Positions 22,483 to 32,860 of a stretch of 64,000 bases of DNA are shown here, one piece after another. The notes below the pieces were generated by a model that made no database searches, was not told the origin of the DNA, and was given only the letters and a program-made list of their open reading frames with translations. A program made the translations under genes and the position numbers. The stretch's first letter is position 1. The number at the start of each line of letters is the position of its first letter. Source of the DNA: Cotesia glomerata (lineage: Eukaryota; Arthropoda; Insecta; Hymenoptera; Braconidae); NCBI RefSeq assembly GCF_020080835.1, contig NC_058159.1, forward strand, positions 10,850,001 to 10,914,000, in the 5' to 3' direction.

Positions 22483-22990
22483 AAAGTTAGGTTGCTCAAT
22501 TCTGGTTCAAGTCTGGGTTTCCATTCGAAAGCCAAGGCTAGGCTTCCCAGTCTTGGCTTACGCTCGGGTGATCATTGCGTCAGCCAAAGATAGGTTTCCC
22601 AGTCCTGGCCGAAGTCTGGGTTGCCATATCACAATGTCACGTGAATATAAAGACTTCAAAACCCAAGTTAAGGTGTCTCTAGGTTTGGCCAAAACTGGGT
22701 TATTCAGTCGAGGCCCATGTTATGGTTACTATTCAACGGCCGAGATTAGGTTATACAATCTTGGCCCAAGTTAGGGTTACCATTCATTGGCCAAGGCTAG
22801 GTCATTCAGTCTTGGCCCATGTTAGGGTTACCATCCAACGGCCAAGGTTAGGTTACTCAAACTTGGTCTAAGTTAGGATGACGCTAGGCTTGGCCAAGGC
22901 TAGGTTATTCAGTCTTGGCCCAAACCTGGGAAATCATTGGAATGGCCACGGCTGATTGCCCAGTTATGGCCCGGGCATGGGACAATATAG
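22483..22990. repeat. Degenerate minisatellite, unit about 51 bp
   Basis: About ten diverged tandem units. A typical unit runs GGCCAAGGCTAGGTTATTC, AGTCTTGGCCCAAGTTAGG, GTTACCATTCAAT. Two well-preserved units begin at about 22,789 and 22,840, a 51-bp period. GGCCAAG and CTTGGCC within each unit are inverted copies of each other, so every unit can form a small hairpin. It is much more GC-rich than its surroundings. Confidence 0.75.
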
Positions 22991-23559
22991 GTTTGCGAAG
23001 ATGGGCTTCCCAATAATGTCCCAGGCATGGCTCTGTCGTTCAACTCTGGGGTTTCCTGTATGGGATAGAACCTCGCTTTCTTTCATATTTTCGTGGCCCG
23101 ACCGGCCTATACAGCGAGTTTCAATTGTATATAACCAGTCACAACATCGTCCATATGTAACGTGTCAGCGCAGAAACTAACTAAAAAATGTCAAATAAAT
23201 AAAAATAATTTCTAACTAGATTATTGTTAATGAACTATTTAATAATAATACAGCAAAAATAATTTATATAAAAATTTTAGAAAATAATATAAAAGTTTTG
23301 TAATTTTTATTTGCTTTCTTATATATTTTGACAGCTAGTAAAGCAATGTTTATAAAACAATCCATGTACTCTATAAGCTTCTAATAATTTAATTTCAATC
23401 TTTCTTAGCCGTCTAATTAAAAACCAATTTTTAATCAACTTAAAAAAATTAATTTTGTTTATAAATCGAGTTCAAATATTTGTGACGAGTTCTGTGCATG
23501 TTATCTCTCTTAATCAGAGCATTTGTTAGTAAACTTTAAAATAACTTATTTTTTTTTAT
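22991..23559. other. No gene seen
   Basis: A decayed GC-richer tail of the minisatellite to about 23,190, then AT-rich sequence. Short frames at 22,956-23,180 show nothing recognisable. Confidence 0.45.
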
Positions 23560-23880
23560 TTATTAATTTTTACTTTTTTATCGTGCCCGCCCCGACCAGC
23601 AAAACCTCGGCTTTGCAAAAGTCGGGCGGCGCCCCCCTCACCCCCGGCAAAACCCCTTCCCCTGGGTTGCGTATTTTCGGCTGGAGAGCAAGAAAAATAG
23701 TATACAACCCACGACCAGAATGTTGGATGCCCTGACGTATGTAATATGATGGTCTCGGCTACGCCTCGGCCATCATATCCCATACGCCAGGAAATCCAAC
23801 TTTCTGGCCTTGGGTCGTAATATACTATTTATTAATCTTAGGTAACTGCAAGGGGTTAGCCCTGGCTTTACCCTTGTAGT
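23560..23880. repeat. GC-rich block with a 135-bp imperfect hairpin (MITE-like)
   Basis: A sharply GC-rich island (23,580-23,695) is followed by a long inverted repeat. The left arm from about 23,695 (AATAGTATACAACCCACGAC) pairs with the right arm ending at about 23,829 (GTCGTAATATACTATT). The two arms meet at a short loop around GTCTCGGCTACGCCTCGGC. A second small hairpin follows at 23,842-23,881 (AACTGCAAGGG paired with CCCTTGTAGTT). No coding frame is credible. The structure suits a foldback MITE or a structured RNA; I cannot decide between them. Confidence 0.55.
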
Positions 23881-23889
23881 TATATTCTC

Positions 23890-24635
23890 CTTTACAATAA
23901 CAATAATGATAACATGATGACTACTATAAATTTCTCTATAATACCTAGCATTGGAGTACTGTCATCTTTATTATCACATAGAAATCTAATCAATTTATTT
24001 TGAATTCTTGCTACTTTAATTGCGGTTTTAAAGCTGCTCCCCAAGCAATAATACCACATTTGACTATACTATCAAACAGTGCATAGTATATCATATTCAA
24101 GGTCCTTTTATTCATTATGTTTCTTAGCTTGGAGAAAATAAATAAGAAATATCTAGTTTTTTTTTATAACTTCTTTAATATGATTATACCATCTCATGTG
24201 ACAGTCAAATATCAATCCCAAATACTTACAACTATCAACTCTATTAATAACCTTATCATGAATTTTTAATACAAACTTAACTGGTATGCTATCTTTATAT
24301 GAACCAAAGGTTATCTAATTTGTCTTATCTACACTTAAAGTTAAAAAGTTATTGCACATCCATTTTCCTATTTTATCGAGTTTCTCAGACATTTTCAATT
24401 GTGCTTCCTCCCAGGTCTTACTCGTACACTTAATTATTGTGTCATCAGCATAGGTAGCCAGATAATTTTTAGGAAGTACTTTAAACATATCGTTCATGTA
24501 TATTATGAAAAGCAGCGGTCCCAAGACTGTGCCTTGCGAAACCCCAATTTGAACTTTGCATGCCTTGCTTTTTACATCCCTAAATTTAACTACTTGATTT
24601 CTATTTGTAAGATGTGTAACAATACTTTTTCCCAA
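23890..24635 (-). pseudogene. LINE reverse transcriptase fragment (jockey/CR1-like), 5' truncated
   Basis: The minus-strand frame 24,635-24,315 encodes the RT palm: GVSQGTVLGPLLFIIYMND, then YADD within LATYADDTIIKC. Further recognisable RT-thumb sequence continues to about 23,890 through stops and shifts, including a KYLGL-type block. The catalytic Asp pair is present, but the fragment lacks the front half of RT and the endonuclease. The motif style (SQGTVLGPLLF) is that of the jockey/CR1 group rather than R1. Its 5' side abuts the inverted-repeat element at 24,617-26,504, which probably inserted in or next to it. Confidence 0.75.
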
Positions 24636-25123
24636 AATTTAACTAAATTCGACCGATGGCGGAGATATCGGCCGGGTAAGGTATTTTACGCTCGCCCTTT
24701 TAAATATATAATAAATTAACCCGGAAACCCCTCAGGCTGGGTTAGTGCACATTTGGACGCCAGGTAATTTTTGTGAAAAATTATCAAAAAATAATAACAA
24801 TTCCAGGGGCCGCGCCGGACGATCAATCAACGATTCGAGTTAATGCGGATGAAAAGCGCAGGTTGCAGTACAATTAAAATAAAATTAGGGTAAAATACAG
24901 AGTAAGAAACAATAAGTAATTAAATCTATGTAATATTCCGAAAGATTCTGCTAAAATAAAGGACGGATGACAGGGAAGTAATCCGGGAAGTAACTCACAT
25001 AAAATAAATCATTAATGAATCAGAAAATATTAACAAAAATAAATTATTTATTTATAAACGGTGTTACTTAAAACTAAATCTGCTTTCCAAATAACAGAGT
25101 CAATCCTTTATGGAACAAATATA
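24617..25123 (+). repeat. Left terminal inverted repeat of the 24.6-26.5 kb element
   Basis: Pairs with 25,999-26,504. Differences include TTTTTCCC against TTTTCCCC near the tip and GGCCGGGTAAGG against GGCTGGGTAGGG further in. Confidence 0.8.
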
Positions 25124-25998
25124 ATAGATTTCAAACAATTAAACCAATATAAACGATAATTTTAGATATTAGCTTTTCAATATTATTTACAAACGTAATA
25201 ATAATTAATGTAAGTGTAATACTTTAACTAGTCATTGCTGGCCATTTCAGGGACCCACACGAGGCTTTCGGGATAGGTACAAGTATTCCCTTAAAATAAC
25301 CCTTACTCGCTACGGGATCGACCCGATAAATCGATAGTGAATTTAATTAAACAATAAAAGAATAAATTATTTAAGCCAGGAGACAGCGGTGTGCGGATAT
25401 TAATCAATCTCAACTTGTGAGTACTCACCAAAAAGGAAACTCAACCCAAGGCACCAAATCCATACTCCTTACAATAGCGGAGGTCTCGCGTATGTACCTC
25501 ACACCAAGCGGGCCACCGCGTGTCTGGTCAATTTTTGTCACCGCAAACCGTTCGAGGCTTCGTGTTCGACTACAATGGCCTCTCTAGCCATTTTCCCTAA
25601 TTCAATAAACTCTTTGCTCGCGATCGATATTGTAGGGCCTCACCCGTGCGAGTAAAGGCTATGATTTATCACTCATAGTAAAATTAGGTACTATATGACA
25701 ATGATTCACGGCAATGCATACAAACAATAATAATAATAATAATAAATTATAAATAATTCATTATAAATGTCTGAAATAAAGATAAAATTAATTCTTAAAT
25801 TAATAACAATAATATTAGAAATTTCAATTATAAATAATACTAATAGTAATAAATTCAATGAACAAATTAATAGATAAATATAAAATAATAAATTCAGAGA
25901 CACACCGAGTGTGGATCTGTTGCCAAATTTAGGCGCAGGGAGGGACGCACACAGGGAATAAAAACCCTGTGACAGATGATTACGTATTAAATCAACAA

Positions 25999-26504
25999 TA
26001 TATTTGTTCCATAAAGGATTCACTCTGTTATTTGGAAAGCAGATTTAGTTTTAAGTAACACCGTTTATAAATAAATAATTTATTTTTGTTAATATTTTCT
26101 GATTCATTAATGATTTATTTTATGTAAGTTACTTCCCGGATTACTTCCCTGTCATCCGTCCTTTATTTTAGCAGGATCTTTCGGAATATTGCATAGATTT
26201 AATTACTTAGTGTTTCTTACTCTGTATTTTGCCCTAATTTTATTTTAATTGTCCTGCAACCTGCGCTTTTCATCCGCATTAACTCGAATCGTTGATTGAT
26301 CGTCCGGCGCGGCCCCTGAAATTGTTATTATTTTTGGTAATTTTTCATAAAAATTACCTGGCGTCCAAATGTGCACTAACCCAGCCTGAGGGGTTTCCGG
26401 GTTAATTTATTATATATTTAAAAGGGCGAGCGTCAAATACCCTACCCAGCCGATATCTCCGCCATCGGTCGAATTTAGTTAAATTTTGGGGAAAAGTATT
26501 GTTA
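25999..26504 (-). repeat. Right terminal inverted repeat of the 24.6-26.5 kb element
   Basis: Inverted partner of 24,617-25,123. Confidence 0.8.
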
Positions 26505-27800
26505 TAGTATGTGTAGATATTCCAGGGCTACAGTCCTGATCACTGACGTCGGGATGCCATCAGGGCCAGGTGCCTTTCCCGTCTTGAGAGACTTTGCCAC
26601 GTTTTGCAGCTCTTCAGTTGTAAAAGGTGTTAATTTGCCATCTTTTCCGTAATGTCTTTTCTCCCGCGGTGGGTGTTTAGGAAACAGCTCGGCTAAAATG
26701 CTGTCCATTAAGGCGAGAGACTTCAGCGCTTCTGGTGAAGCCTTTCCAAGTCGTTTGATGACAATTTAGTAGGTTTTACCCCAGATGTCTTTGTCGAGAT
26801 CATTACAGATCTCTTTCTACAATATCGCTTTTCTTGCTTTGATGGCTCGGTTTAGCGTCTTTTTGGTTTGCTTGTACTCTTTTGAATACAAGCCCTGGCT
26901 TGGGGAGCGTTTTGCAGCTCTCGTTACGTGGTGACGTAGCTGATGGCATATTTTGCGAAGTTCTGTTATGTCTATTGACCACCAGTACGCTGGCCTGTGG
27001 AAACTCCGGTTTTTTAGCCGCGGCATAGAGGCGTCACATGCGGCAGCAATCTCCGTCACCGTATTTAGCACTGCCTTTTCCGTCTCGCTGCAAGTATCCG
27101 GAGTCGGGTTGTTTTGAAGGATAGATCAGCTCCGTGCAAGTGAAGCTCGCAGAGCCTCTGGATCAAGCCTCCTGGCATTCCACTTCCGCTTACAAAGGTC
27201 GCGTTGTGAAACCGGAGCAAATGCCAATCCAACGTTGAATGTCACGAACTGGTGATCACTGCCACTGTATTCTTCGAATACAGTCCAGTCTTTGATCATG
27301 TTGGCAGTCCTTGGAGTCGCTAACGAAATGTCGAGGATGGATTCTTGGTACCCTGGTCTTCTAAAGGTCGTGGTGCTCCCGGTATTTAGCTCTATGAGGT
27401 CGCATCTAGCTGCGACGTCAGCGACCTAGTTTCCTCTGGTGTTGGAGAAAGCAGCGCCCCACTCAGCTGATTTAACGTTAAATCCACCAGCTACGATGAC
27501 TTCGCCGTCGAATTTAGAGACCGCATTTTCTATATTTGCCAGTTTCTGTCGGAACACACTAATCCCTTTATTTGGTGAGGGATAGACACTCATGAAGTAG
27601 GTTGTAGGGGTTTGAATCCAGATAAAACCTGCTCCACTTCCGCTGTTGTTGGCGGTAACATTCTTTGTGTTCATAATCCAGATTGGTGCCGTGCCAGTTT
27701 CATCTCCGAGCCATGCTCTATGTTGGAGGTTTAGATATTGTTCACAGATGATGGCGGGAGTAACTATGACTCTCTTAAGGGAGTGAGGGTGAACTTAAGA
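26505..27800 (-). pseudogene. Degenerate R1-clade LINE ORF2 fragment (endonuclease to RT start)
   Basis: Minus-strand pieces are in the expected order. 27,780-27,426 is the apurinic-type endonuclease, with a CEQYLN block near its start and VIVAGGFN, where the family norm is GDFN, so an essential Asp has become Gly. 27,071-26,817 is the linker between the domains. 26,708-26,502 is the start of RT with LKTGKAPGPDGIP. Frames are interrupted by stops. The copy is cut at 26,504 by the inverted-repeat element and does not resume in a matching RT motif on the other side. Confidence 0.75.
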
Positions 27801-28164
27801 GAACATAGTTAAGCAAGCAATTCCCTTTCCGTGGGTCCCGCCATAAGTAAGGTAACATTGAAAGGCATCCCTCGATGCGTTACCCCAAACCAAGAATTGC
27901 CACTGCGCTTTCGGTTGTAGGTGTTACCAGCTCCTACAACTTAAATAAACCGGTCAGGAAAATACGGCAAAGCCTCGGATAGGTGACGCTCCCACGTTCG
28001 GTGGTCACCAAACTCTTTCGACCGTTCGACGGAGCGCCAGAGTAGCCAACCGCGTTTCTCCGAACGAGCTGCTATCTGACGCTCCCGTCCATCGCCGGCC
28101 CGCGAATTCGGCATCGCGATCGCGTTCGTGTAAGCTCGCGGAAGCATTACGTATAGAACAGCTA
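27801..28164. other. GC-balanced stretch before the R1 LINE, no gene seen
   Basis: Base composition is like LINE DNA rather than the AT-rich background, but no domain is recognised. It may be the 5' part of one of the neighbouring LINEs. Minus-strand frames at 27,941-28,202 are Arg-rich and unsupported. Confidence 0.35.
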
Positions 28165-30699
28165 ATGCCTCTAGCTACGCGACCCTGTTTGGTTAAACTC
28201 ACGCGATTGAACCTAGAAGAGGTAAATCCAAGTAGAAGGGGGGTTTCCGAATCTTACTTGCGAAGCATCGACCGGCGAAGATGCCTAGGGACGACTAAAA
28301 ACACCCTCAGAGGGTCCGCGAACTCGGTAAACTTAGATGGGCTCGCGCCGGGCGTTAGGTCGAATCGAAAGTCTCCGCACGCGACCCGGGGAATGGGGGT
28401 TGAAGGTTTTCGAGTTTTGCAGGTGAATTTGCGGAACGACAAAGCTGGGACTCTGGAGGCGAGTCAGTTGTGGGAGGAAAAACGTATTGATGTTCTCCTT
28501 CTACAAGAGCCATACGCAGCACATAGTAATAATAGTTTCAAAATACCTGGGTTCGGTTGCGGCATACAAGTTGCTGCCGAAACCAGGTCTAGGCCATATG
28601 CGGCCATTTGCTTAACAAATCCTAAATACCAGTTGCTGGTTTTATCACAACTTAGTACAACCCACTGCGTATGCGCTCAGATCATGGGACCTGATACATC
28701 GTTCTTCGTAGTCTCGGCATACTTCCAGTACAAAGACGAAATAGACATGCACTTAAAGCACTTAGAGAAAGTGGTCCGAGCACTGAGAGGGAAACGGGTA
28801 TTAATATCAATGGACGTGAACGCGAAATCCGAGAGATGGGGATCCGAGACTGACGACGCGCGTGGCGAAAAGTTAGAGCAATTTATTGACGCACACGAGT
28901 TAGAGATAATCAACAACGCGAGGGAGGGTCCGACGTTTGAATCAACTAACGGGAGTTCGTATATCGATGTGACACTCGTCACGCCTAAACTCGCGAGTAG
29001 CATTCTTAGCTGGTCCATTAAGAGAAGTTGGGTGCAGAATACTGACCACTACCCAATCGAGATCACTCTAGGAGCAAAATCGGGGGAGAAGGATGGCGCA
29101 CAGGCAGACCCCAAGAGGTTCAACTTAACGTTGGCCAATTGGGAAAAGTTTGACGAAATCCTTTTCTTGTGTGCGTGCACAAACCTTGATGGCCTTGGAG
29201 TGGAATCGGTTGAGGACGTGGAAAGGTATGCTTCTGCACTTGGCAAATCAATCTTAGAAGCTTGCGAAGCCGCGATTCCGCGTAGGAAAACTCATGTAAA
29301 ATCATACCCATGGTGGACCAGGAAATTAACACGCGCGAAGAAGCTGGTGAACAAAGCCAGACGGATATATCAAAGAGAAAGGGACGATTTAGTTAAAAAT
29401 ACCCTAAGCGTCAAATACAGAACACTACGGAAACAATACTCGACAGACATAAAGCGGACGAGAGAAAGCAGCTGGCGGGACTTCGTTACGAAGGAAGGTA
29501 ATCAAGAAAAGTGGGGTCCCATTTACAGAACCTGCGCAGAAAAAGTTAGAGTCAAAAGTGCAATGCGCACGCTAAATCGTAACGGAGCGTCCACGGGAAA
29601 CTTTGAGGAAACAGCCAGGTGTTTCCTCGAGACGCATATTGTAGACGATGACCAGGACAACGAAACCCTCGATCAGGAAAAGATTAGAGCCAACACAATT
29701 TTACTACCTGACACCGCGGACGCCGAACCGTTCACCCCGCGCGAATTGGACAAGGTCTTAAAAACACTGAAAAACAAGAAGGCCCCGGGGCCGGACTTGA
29801 TAGAAAACAAGGTAGTTAAACGCGCAGGGGTTATCCTTCGCGAACAGTTTTTAGAGCTATATAATGCTTGCTTGGCGCTAGGAGCATTCCCAAAAGAGTG
29901 GAAGAAGAGGGCAATCATAATGTTAGTTAAAAGCACCGACAAAAACGCCAATGACCCTAAATCTTATCCGCCAATTTGCCTCCTTTCGGGTTTAGATAAG
30001 GTGTTCGAGATGCTCATCAAAGAGCGACTTACCACCACAGTCTTAGCAAAGAGGAACATTTCGAGCCGACAGTTTGGCTTCACAGCCAAAAAGTCGACGG
30101 AAGATGCAATTGTGGAGATGCGCCGATTGGTAGACTCTTCAGAGAAGAGACTGGTGGTCGGACTTCTCTTCGATATCTCTGGCGCTTTTGACAACCTGTG
30201 GTGGCCGTTAGTACTCGAGGGCCTCAAGGCCAGAGGCTGCCCTAGCAACATTTACGCGGTAATTCGGAATTACTTTGAGGACAGATCGGTCGCGCTGTCA
30301 TGGGGTTTTGGTAGCGAGTCGAAAACGCCAACGCGAGGGTGCCCGCAAGGATCAGTGCTAGGACCATTATTTTGGAACATCATGTTCGACGATCTCCTTA
30401 AGAGACTCGAACTGACAGAACACGGGAATAAATTTGTTGCGTTTGCTGACGATTTGCTCGTCTTAGTAGAAGGCTCTTCGAGAAAAGAAATAGAGCATAA
30501 TAGTCAAATAGTAGTAGATAATATACTGGAATGGTGCTGTTCCACAAAGCTCGAGCTGTCGAAGTCGAAGACTGAAGCCATCTTCCTCAAGAACGAATTT
30601 GTACATCGCGGTCCACGTAAGAAAAAAAGAGCCCGTACCCCTATGAAGCAAAAGGACGACAGAGAAAGCCCAAATACGATAACAAACCGCCAAAAATAA
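28165..30699 (+). CDS. R1-clade LINE ORF2: endonuclease and reverse transcriptase
   Basis: 844 residues. The element copies itself by nicking target DNA and reverse transcribing its RNA at the nick. Residues from 77 (ATG at 28,393, the more likely start) to about 310 are the endonuclease: FRVLQVNLRNDKAG, LLLQEPYAA, SMDVNAKSERWG and TDHYPIEI. RT follows: NKKAPGPDLIENKV near 535, SSRQFGFTAKKSTEDA, FDISGAFDNLWWP, GCPQGSVLGPLFWN and FADDLLVL with the catalytic Asp pair near 758. The GCPQGSVLGPLFWN style marks the R1 clade. The upstream 76 residues look non-coding. The frame ends at 30,699, but the same protein continues one frame over (30,699-31,652). A run of seven A at about 30,631-30,637 is the likely place of the slip. 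ORF1 (gag) is missing. Confidence 0.9.
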   Translation: MPLATRPCLVKLTRLNLEEVNPSRRGVSESYLRSIDRRRCLGTTKNTLRGSANSVNLDGLAPGVRSNRKSPHATRGMGVEGFRVLQVNLRNDKAGTLEASQLWEEKRIDVLLLQEPYAAHSNNSFKIPGFGCGIQVAAETRSRPYAAICLTNPKYQLLVLSQLSTTHCVCAQIMGPDTSFFVVSAYFQYKDEIDMHLKHLEKVVRALRGKRVLISMDVNAKSERWGSETDDARGEKLEQFIDAHELEIINNAREGPTFESTNGSSYIDVTLVTPKLASSILSWSIKRSWVQNTDHYPIEITLGAKSGEKDGAQADPKRFNLTLANWEKFDEILFLCACTNLDGLGVESVEDVERYASALGKSILEACEAAIPRRKTHVKSYPWWTRKLTRAKKLVNKARRIYQRERDDLVKNTLSVKYRTLRKQYSTDIKRTRESSWRDFVTKEGNQEKWGPIYRTCAEKVRVKSAMRTLNRNGASTGNFEETARCFLETHIVDDDQDNETLDQEKIRANTILLPDTADAEPFTPRELDKVLKTLKNKKAPGPDLIENKVVKRAGVILREQFLELYNACLALGAFPKEWKKRAIIMLVKSTDKNANDPKSYPPICLLSGLDKVFEMLIKERLTTTVLAKRNISSRQFGFTAKKSTEDAIVEMRRLVDSSEKRLVVGLLFDISGAFDNLWWPLVLEGLKARGCPSNIYAVIRNYFEDRSVALSWGFGSESKTPTRGCPQGSVLGPLFWNIMFDDLLKRLELTEHGNKFVAFADDLLVLVEGSSRKEIEHNSQIVVDNILEWCCSTKLELSKSKTEAIFLKNEFVHRGPRKKKRARTPMKQKDDRESPNTITNRQK

Positions 30700-31652
30700 T
30701 GATAGGAGACTCCAAAGTCAAATTCAAATCGAGCGTTAGATACTTAGGGGTACACTTCGACGAGGGCCTCAAAGTGAAAAATCACATTAAAACAAGGCGC
30801 GCGAAACTAAGTAGGGTATTCGGGCGCATGCGGCGTATTGCGCGGGCAGAATGGGGATTGCGATACCCAGCTATGTCCACCATATACAAGGGTTTCTTTA
30901 TGCCTGTCGTCACATATGCGGCGGCAGCTTGGAGTGACCGTTGCGATAGGGAGGACTGGAGACATCTTCGAGCACTTCAGCGTCAAGCGCTAATAACAAC
31001 AACTACTGCCTACAGGACAGTTTCGCTTGAGGGGATTTGCGTAGTCACGGGGGCAGTGCCCATTCAGCTCGTAATAGACGAACGGTGCGCGCGATACAGC
31101 CTCCGTATCGGCAAACAGGCTACCCTTGGAAACGTCACCGTGCAGCCAGATGCGGAGGATCGCCTTGTCACCCTTAGAACTGAAACCATACGTCGGTGGC
31201 AAGAACAATGGGATACATCAGAGAACGGCCGCGAAACTAAAGTCTTCTTTCCAGACGTAGCAGAGCGTCTAACAAACAAATGGATCAGCCCTAACTTCTG
31301 GCTGACCCAAATCCTAACCGGCCACGGTTGCTTTAGAGAATACCAATACAAGTACGAACATACGGATAGTAGATTCTGCGACGAGTGTAGGGAGAATGGG
31401 TTAGGAGAAAGGGTCGACAACGTGGAGCACTTAATACTTGAATACCATGAGTACGAGCCTCAACGTGAGGTGCTCAAGGACATATGGGGTGGGAACGCGG
31501 AGTGGGCGAGCGTTGCGCGTGCGATTGCCACATCCCAAAGTAACTTCAAGCTTTTAAAAGGTTTCAGTAAAGTAGTAATGTGTTGCAAACTCCAAACCAA
31601 GCTAGCTAATGAAAACGCGACTAAGGACGAGACTCAACAGACATCCACCTAG
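30699..31652 (+). CDS. R1-clade LINE ORF2, carboxy-terminal part in a shifted frame
   Basis: 317 residues continuing ORF2: VRYLGVHFDEGLKVKNHI (the usual sequence after the RT palm), a long thumb and linker, LTGHGCFREYQYKY, and the terminal zinc-finger region with CDECRENG and an EHLILEYHEY block. In this family that finger is CX2C..HX4C. Here the last position reads Tyr, not Cys, so the fourth ligand seems lost. The stop and ATG overlap (TAATG) at 30,699 is a by-product of the frameshift and not a real start. Confidence 0.85.
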   Translation: MIGDSKVKFKSSVRYLGVHFDEGLKVKNHIKTRRAKLSRVFGRMRRIARAEWGLRYPAMSTIYKGFFMPVVTYAAAAWSDRCDREDWRHLRALQRQALITTTTAYRTVSLEGICVVTGAVPIQLVIDERCARYSLRIGKQATLGNVTVQPDAEDRLVTLRTETIRRWQEQWDTSENGRETKVFFPDVAERLTNKWISPNFWLTQILTGHGCFREYQYKYEHTDSRFCDECRENGLGERVDNVEHLILEYHEYEPQREVLKDIWGGNAEWASVARAIATSQSNFKLLKGFSKVVMCCKLQTKLANENATKDETQQTST

Positions 31653-32374
31653 GTAGAGTCGGAGCGCCTAGGCACAAGCGATATGCTCCACACAATTGTG
31701 AGGACAGTATAAAGCTTTGGATGACTGACGTAGAATAAGCTAGGGAAAATGACCACAAATAACACAAGTGCCCGGGCACCCTACACACGCAAACGCTTAC
31801 ACGTAAAATCAGACGTTACACACAACACATCACACAAACAACATGGTCTTCAATCGACTCCGCCTCCCCGTGGTCCCCGCTGGATACTGCTCGTATCCTA
31901 TAGGTACATCTTGATGTGCCTACAGGGAATGAGTTGCCAGAGGAGTCGATGAGAGTTGCACACACTTACAATTATACGCAACTCTTGCAGCTGCTCAATG
32001 AATGTGTATAAACACAAGAGAACGGCGGTTTTTCCTTGTCCGCGAACTGGGCTGAGTTCTCGTTATGGTGGGAGTAGGACAAATATACGTGCGTGTATAG
32101 CTCTTTTGAGCCCAGGAAACGGCTTCTTCGGAGGTAGGCGAAAGCTTCGCCATATATTCTTCTTCTTCTTCACAGATGATCTGAGCAAGGCCTCGTGACG
32201 TTGTCAAAATTATTTGGCAACGCAGGTAAGCTCAAAGATTCGGGGACTAGATTAGACAGATGAACGAACGAGACTCTTGTAAGGGGGGATAAGTGTTATG
32301 GCTCAAACAGGTCTTACGGCTGTACCTCCTCGCATGGGCCCCGCTGGTAACTGGTCGGGTTGTCATTATATTAC
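31653..32374. other. R1 3' untranslated region and mixed repeats
   Basis: After the stop there is a short 3' region to about 31,750. An AC-rich tract follows (31,775-31,850; repeated ACAC/ACACA blocks), which would fit an R1-clade element that inserts in AC microsatellites, though this is weak. 31,850-32,010 holds GC-richer sequence I cannot place. 32,011-32,177 is a 170-bp repeat listed separately. The remainder runs to the edge of the palindromic transposon. Confidence 0.4.
32011..32177 (+). repeat. 170-bp repeat, copy 1
   Basis: Contains GTTTTTCCTTGTCCGCGAAC, GGACAAATATACGTGCGTG, TATAGCTCTTTTGAGCCCAG and TTCGGAGGTAGGCGAAAGC. The same blocks recur in the same order at 42,701-42,845 and 42,874-43,034, on the other side of the 10-kb transposon. 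AGCTCTTTTGAGC..CC includes a small inverted repeat. Confidence 0.8.
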
Positions 32375-32377
32375 CCC

Positions 32378-32860
32378 CACGGAAAAAATATATATTCTAG
32401 GATATATCTTTTAGGATGTATCCTGGGATATATCCTTGGATATATGCCAGAATATACTCATTTTTGCCGAAAAGATATATGATGGAGTAACATATATCCT
32501 GGAATATATCCATCATGAATACCGATATGCATATATCCTAGTATATATCTTAGGATATATTTATCAGGATATATACTGGAATCGATCCCAGTAGACGGAG
32601 TCGAGGATATATATTAATTTATATGTGAAATAATTACAGGATATATACTTCAGCTGTCCTTTGCTTCAGGGCTAGGATATATCTTGAGAACACAGACTAA
32701 GATATATTTTAAGATATATAAGGGATATATCTGTGTATAGAGGATATATATTTAAATTTCATCTGTATAGAATATATCCCCAGATATATTAAGGTTATAT
32801 CCTAGGATATATGCAGTACGTACCATAATATATTTGAAGAATATATGCTTTCATTGCCTT
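32378..32860. repeat. Subterminal GGATATAT repeats, left end
   Basis: More than twenty copies of GGATATAT, ATATATCC or AGATATAT in both orientations within 480 bp of the tip. Clustered subterminal motifs are the usual transposase-binding sites in CACTA elements; binding here is inferred. Confidence 0.75.

Larger units (their letters stand above)
24617..26504. mobile_element. Non-autonomous transposon with about 506-bp terminal inverted repeats
   Basis: The left arm (24,617-25,123) and right arm (25,999-26,504) are inverted copies differing by scattered substitutions. Both start TAACAATACTTTT and run through CGACCGATGGCGGAGATATC to a GGAACAAATATA inner end. The 875-bp centre has no transposase frame. 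Part of it (25,900-25,978) is shared with 49,268-49,350. The long arms suggest a foldback or Mutator-like non-autonomous element. No target duplication is evident. Confidence 0.75.

Noticed and set aside
25706..26023. 105-residue minus-strand frame in the inverted-repeat element
   Set aside because: Tyr/Ile/Leu-rich translation of AT-rich DNA, overlapping the arm of the element; no motif.
28165..28392. The first 76 residues of the R1 ORF2 frame as real protein
   Set aside because: They show no endonuclease homology. The family motif begins right after the ATG at 28,393, so the upstream part is more likely untranslated.
30699..31652. A separate second gene starting at the TAATG overlap
   Set aside because: The sequence continues ORF2 of the R1 LINE without a gap in homology; the overlap results from a one-base frameshift upstream.
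31775..31850. AC-rich tract after the R1 LINE as proof of an (ACAY)n-targeting family
   Set aside because: The tract is irregular and there is no matching tract at the 5' side, so it is only mentioned as a weak possibility.
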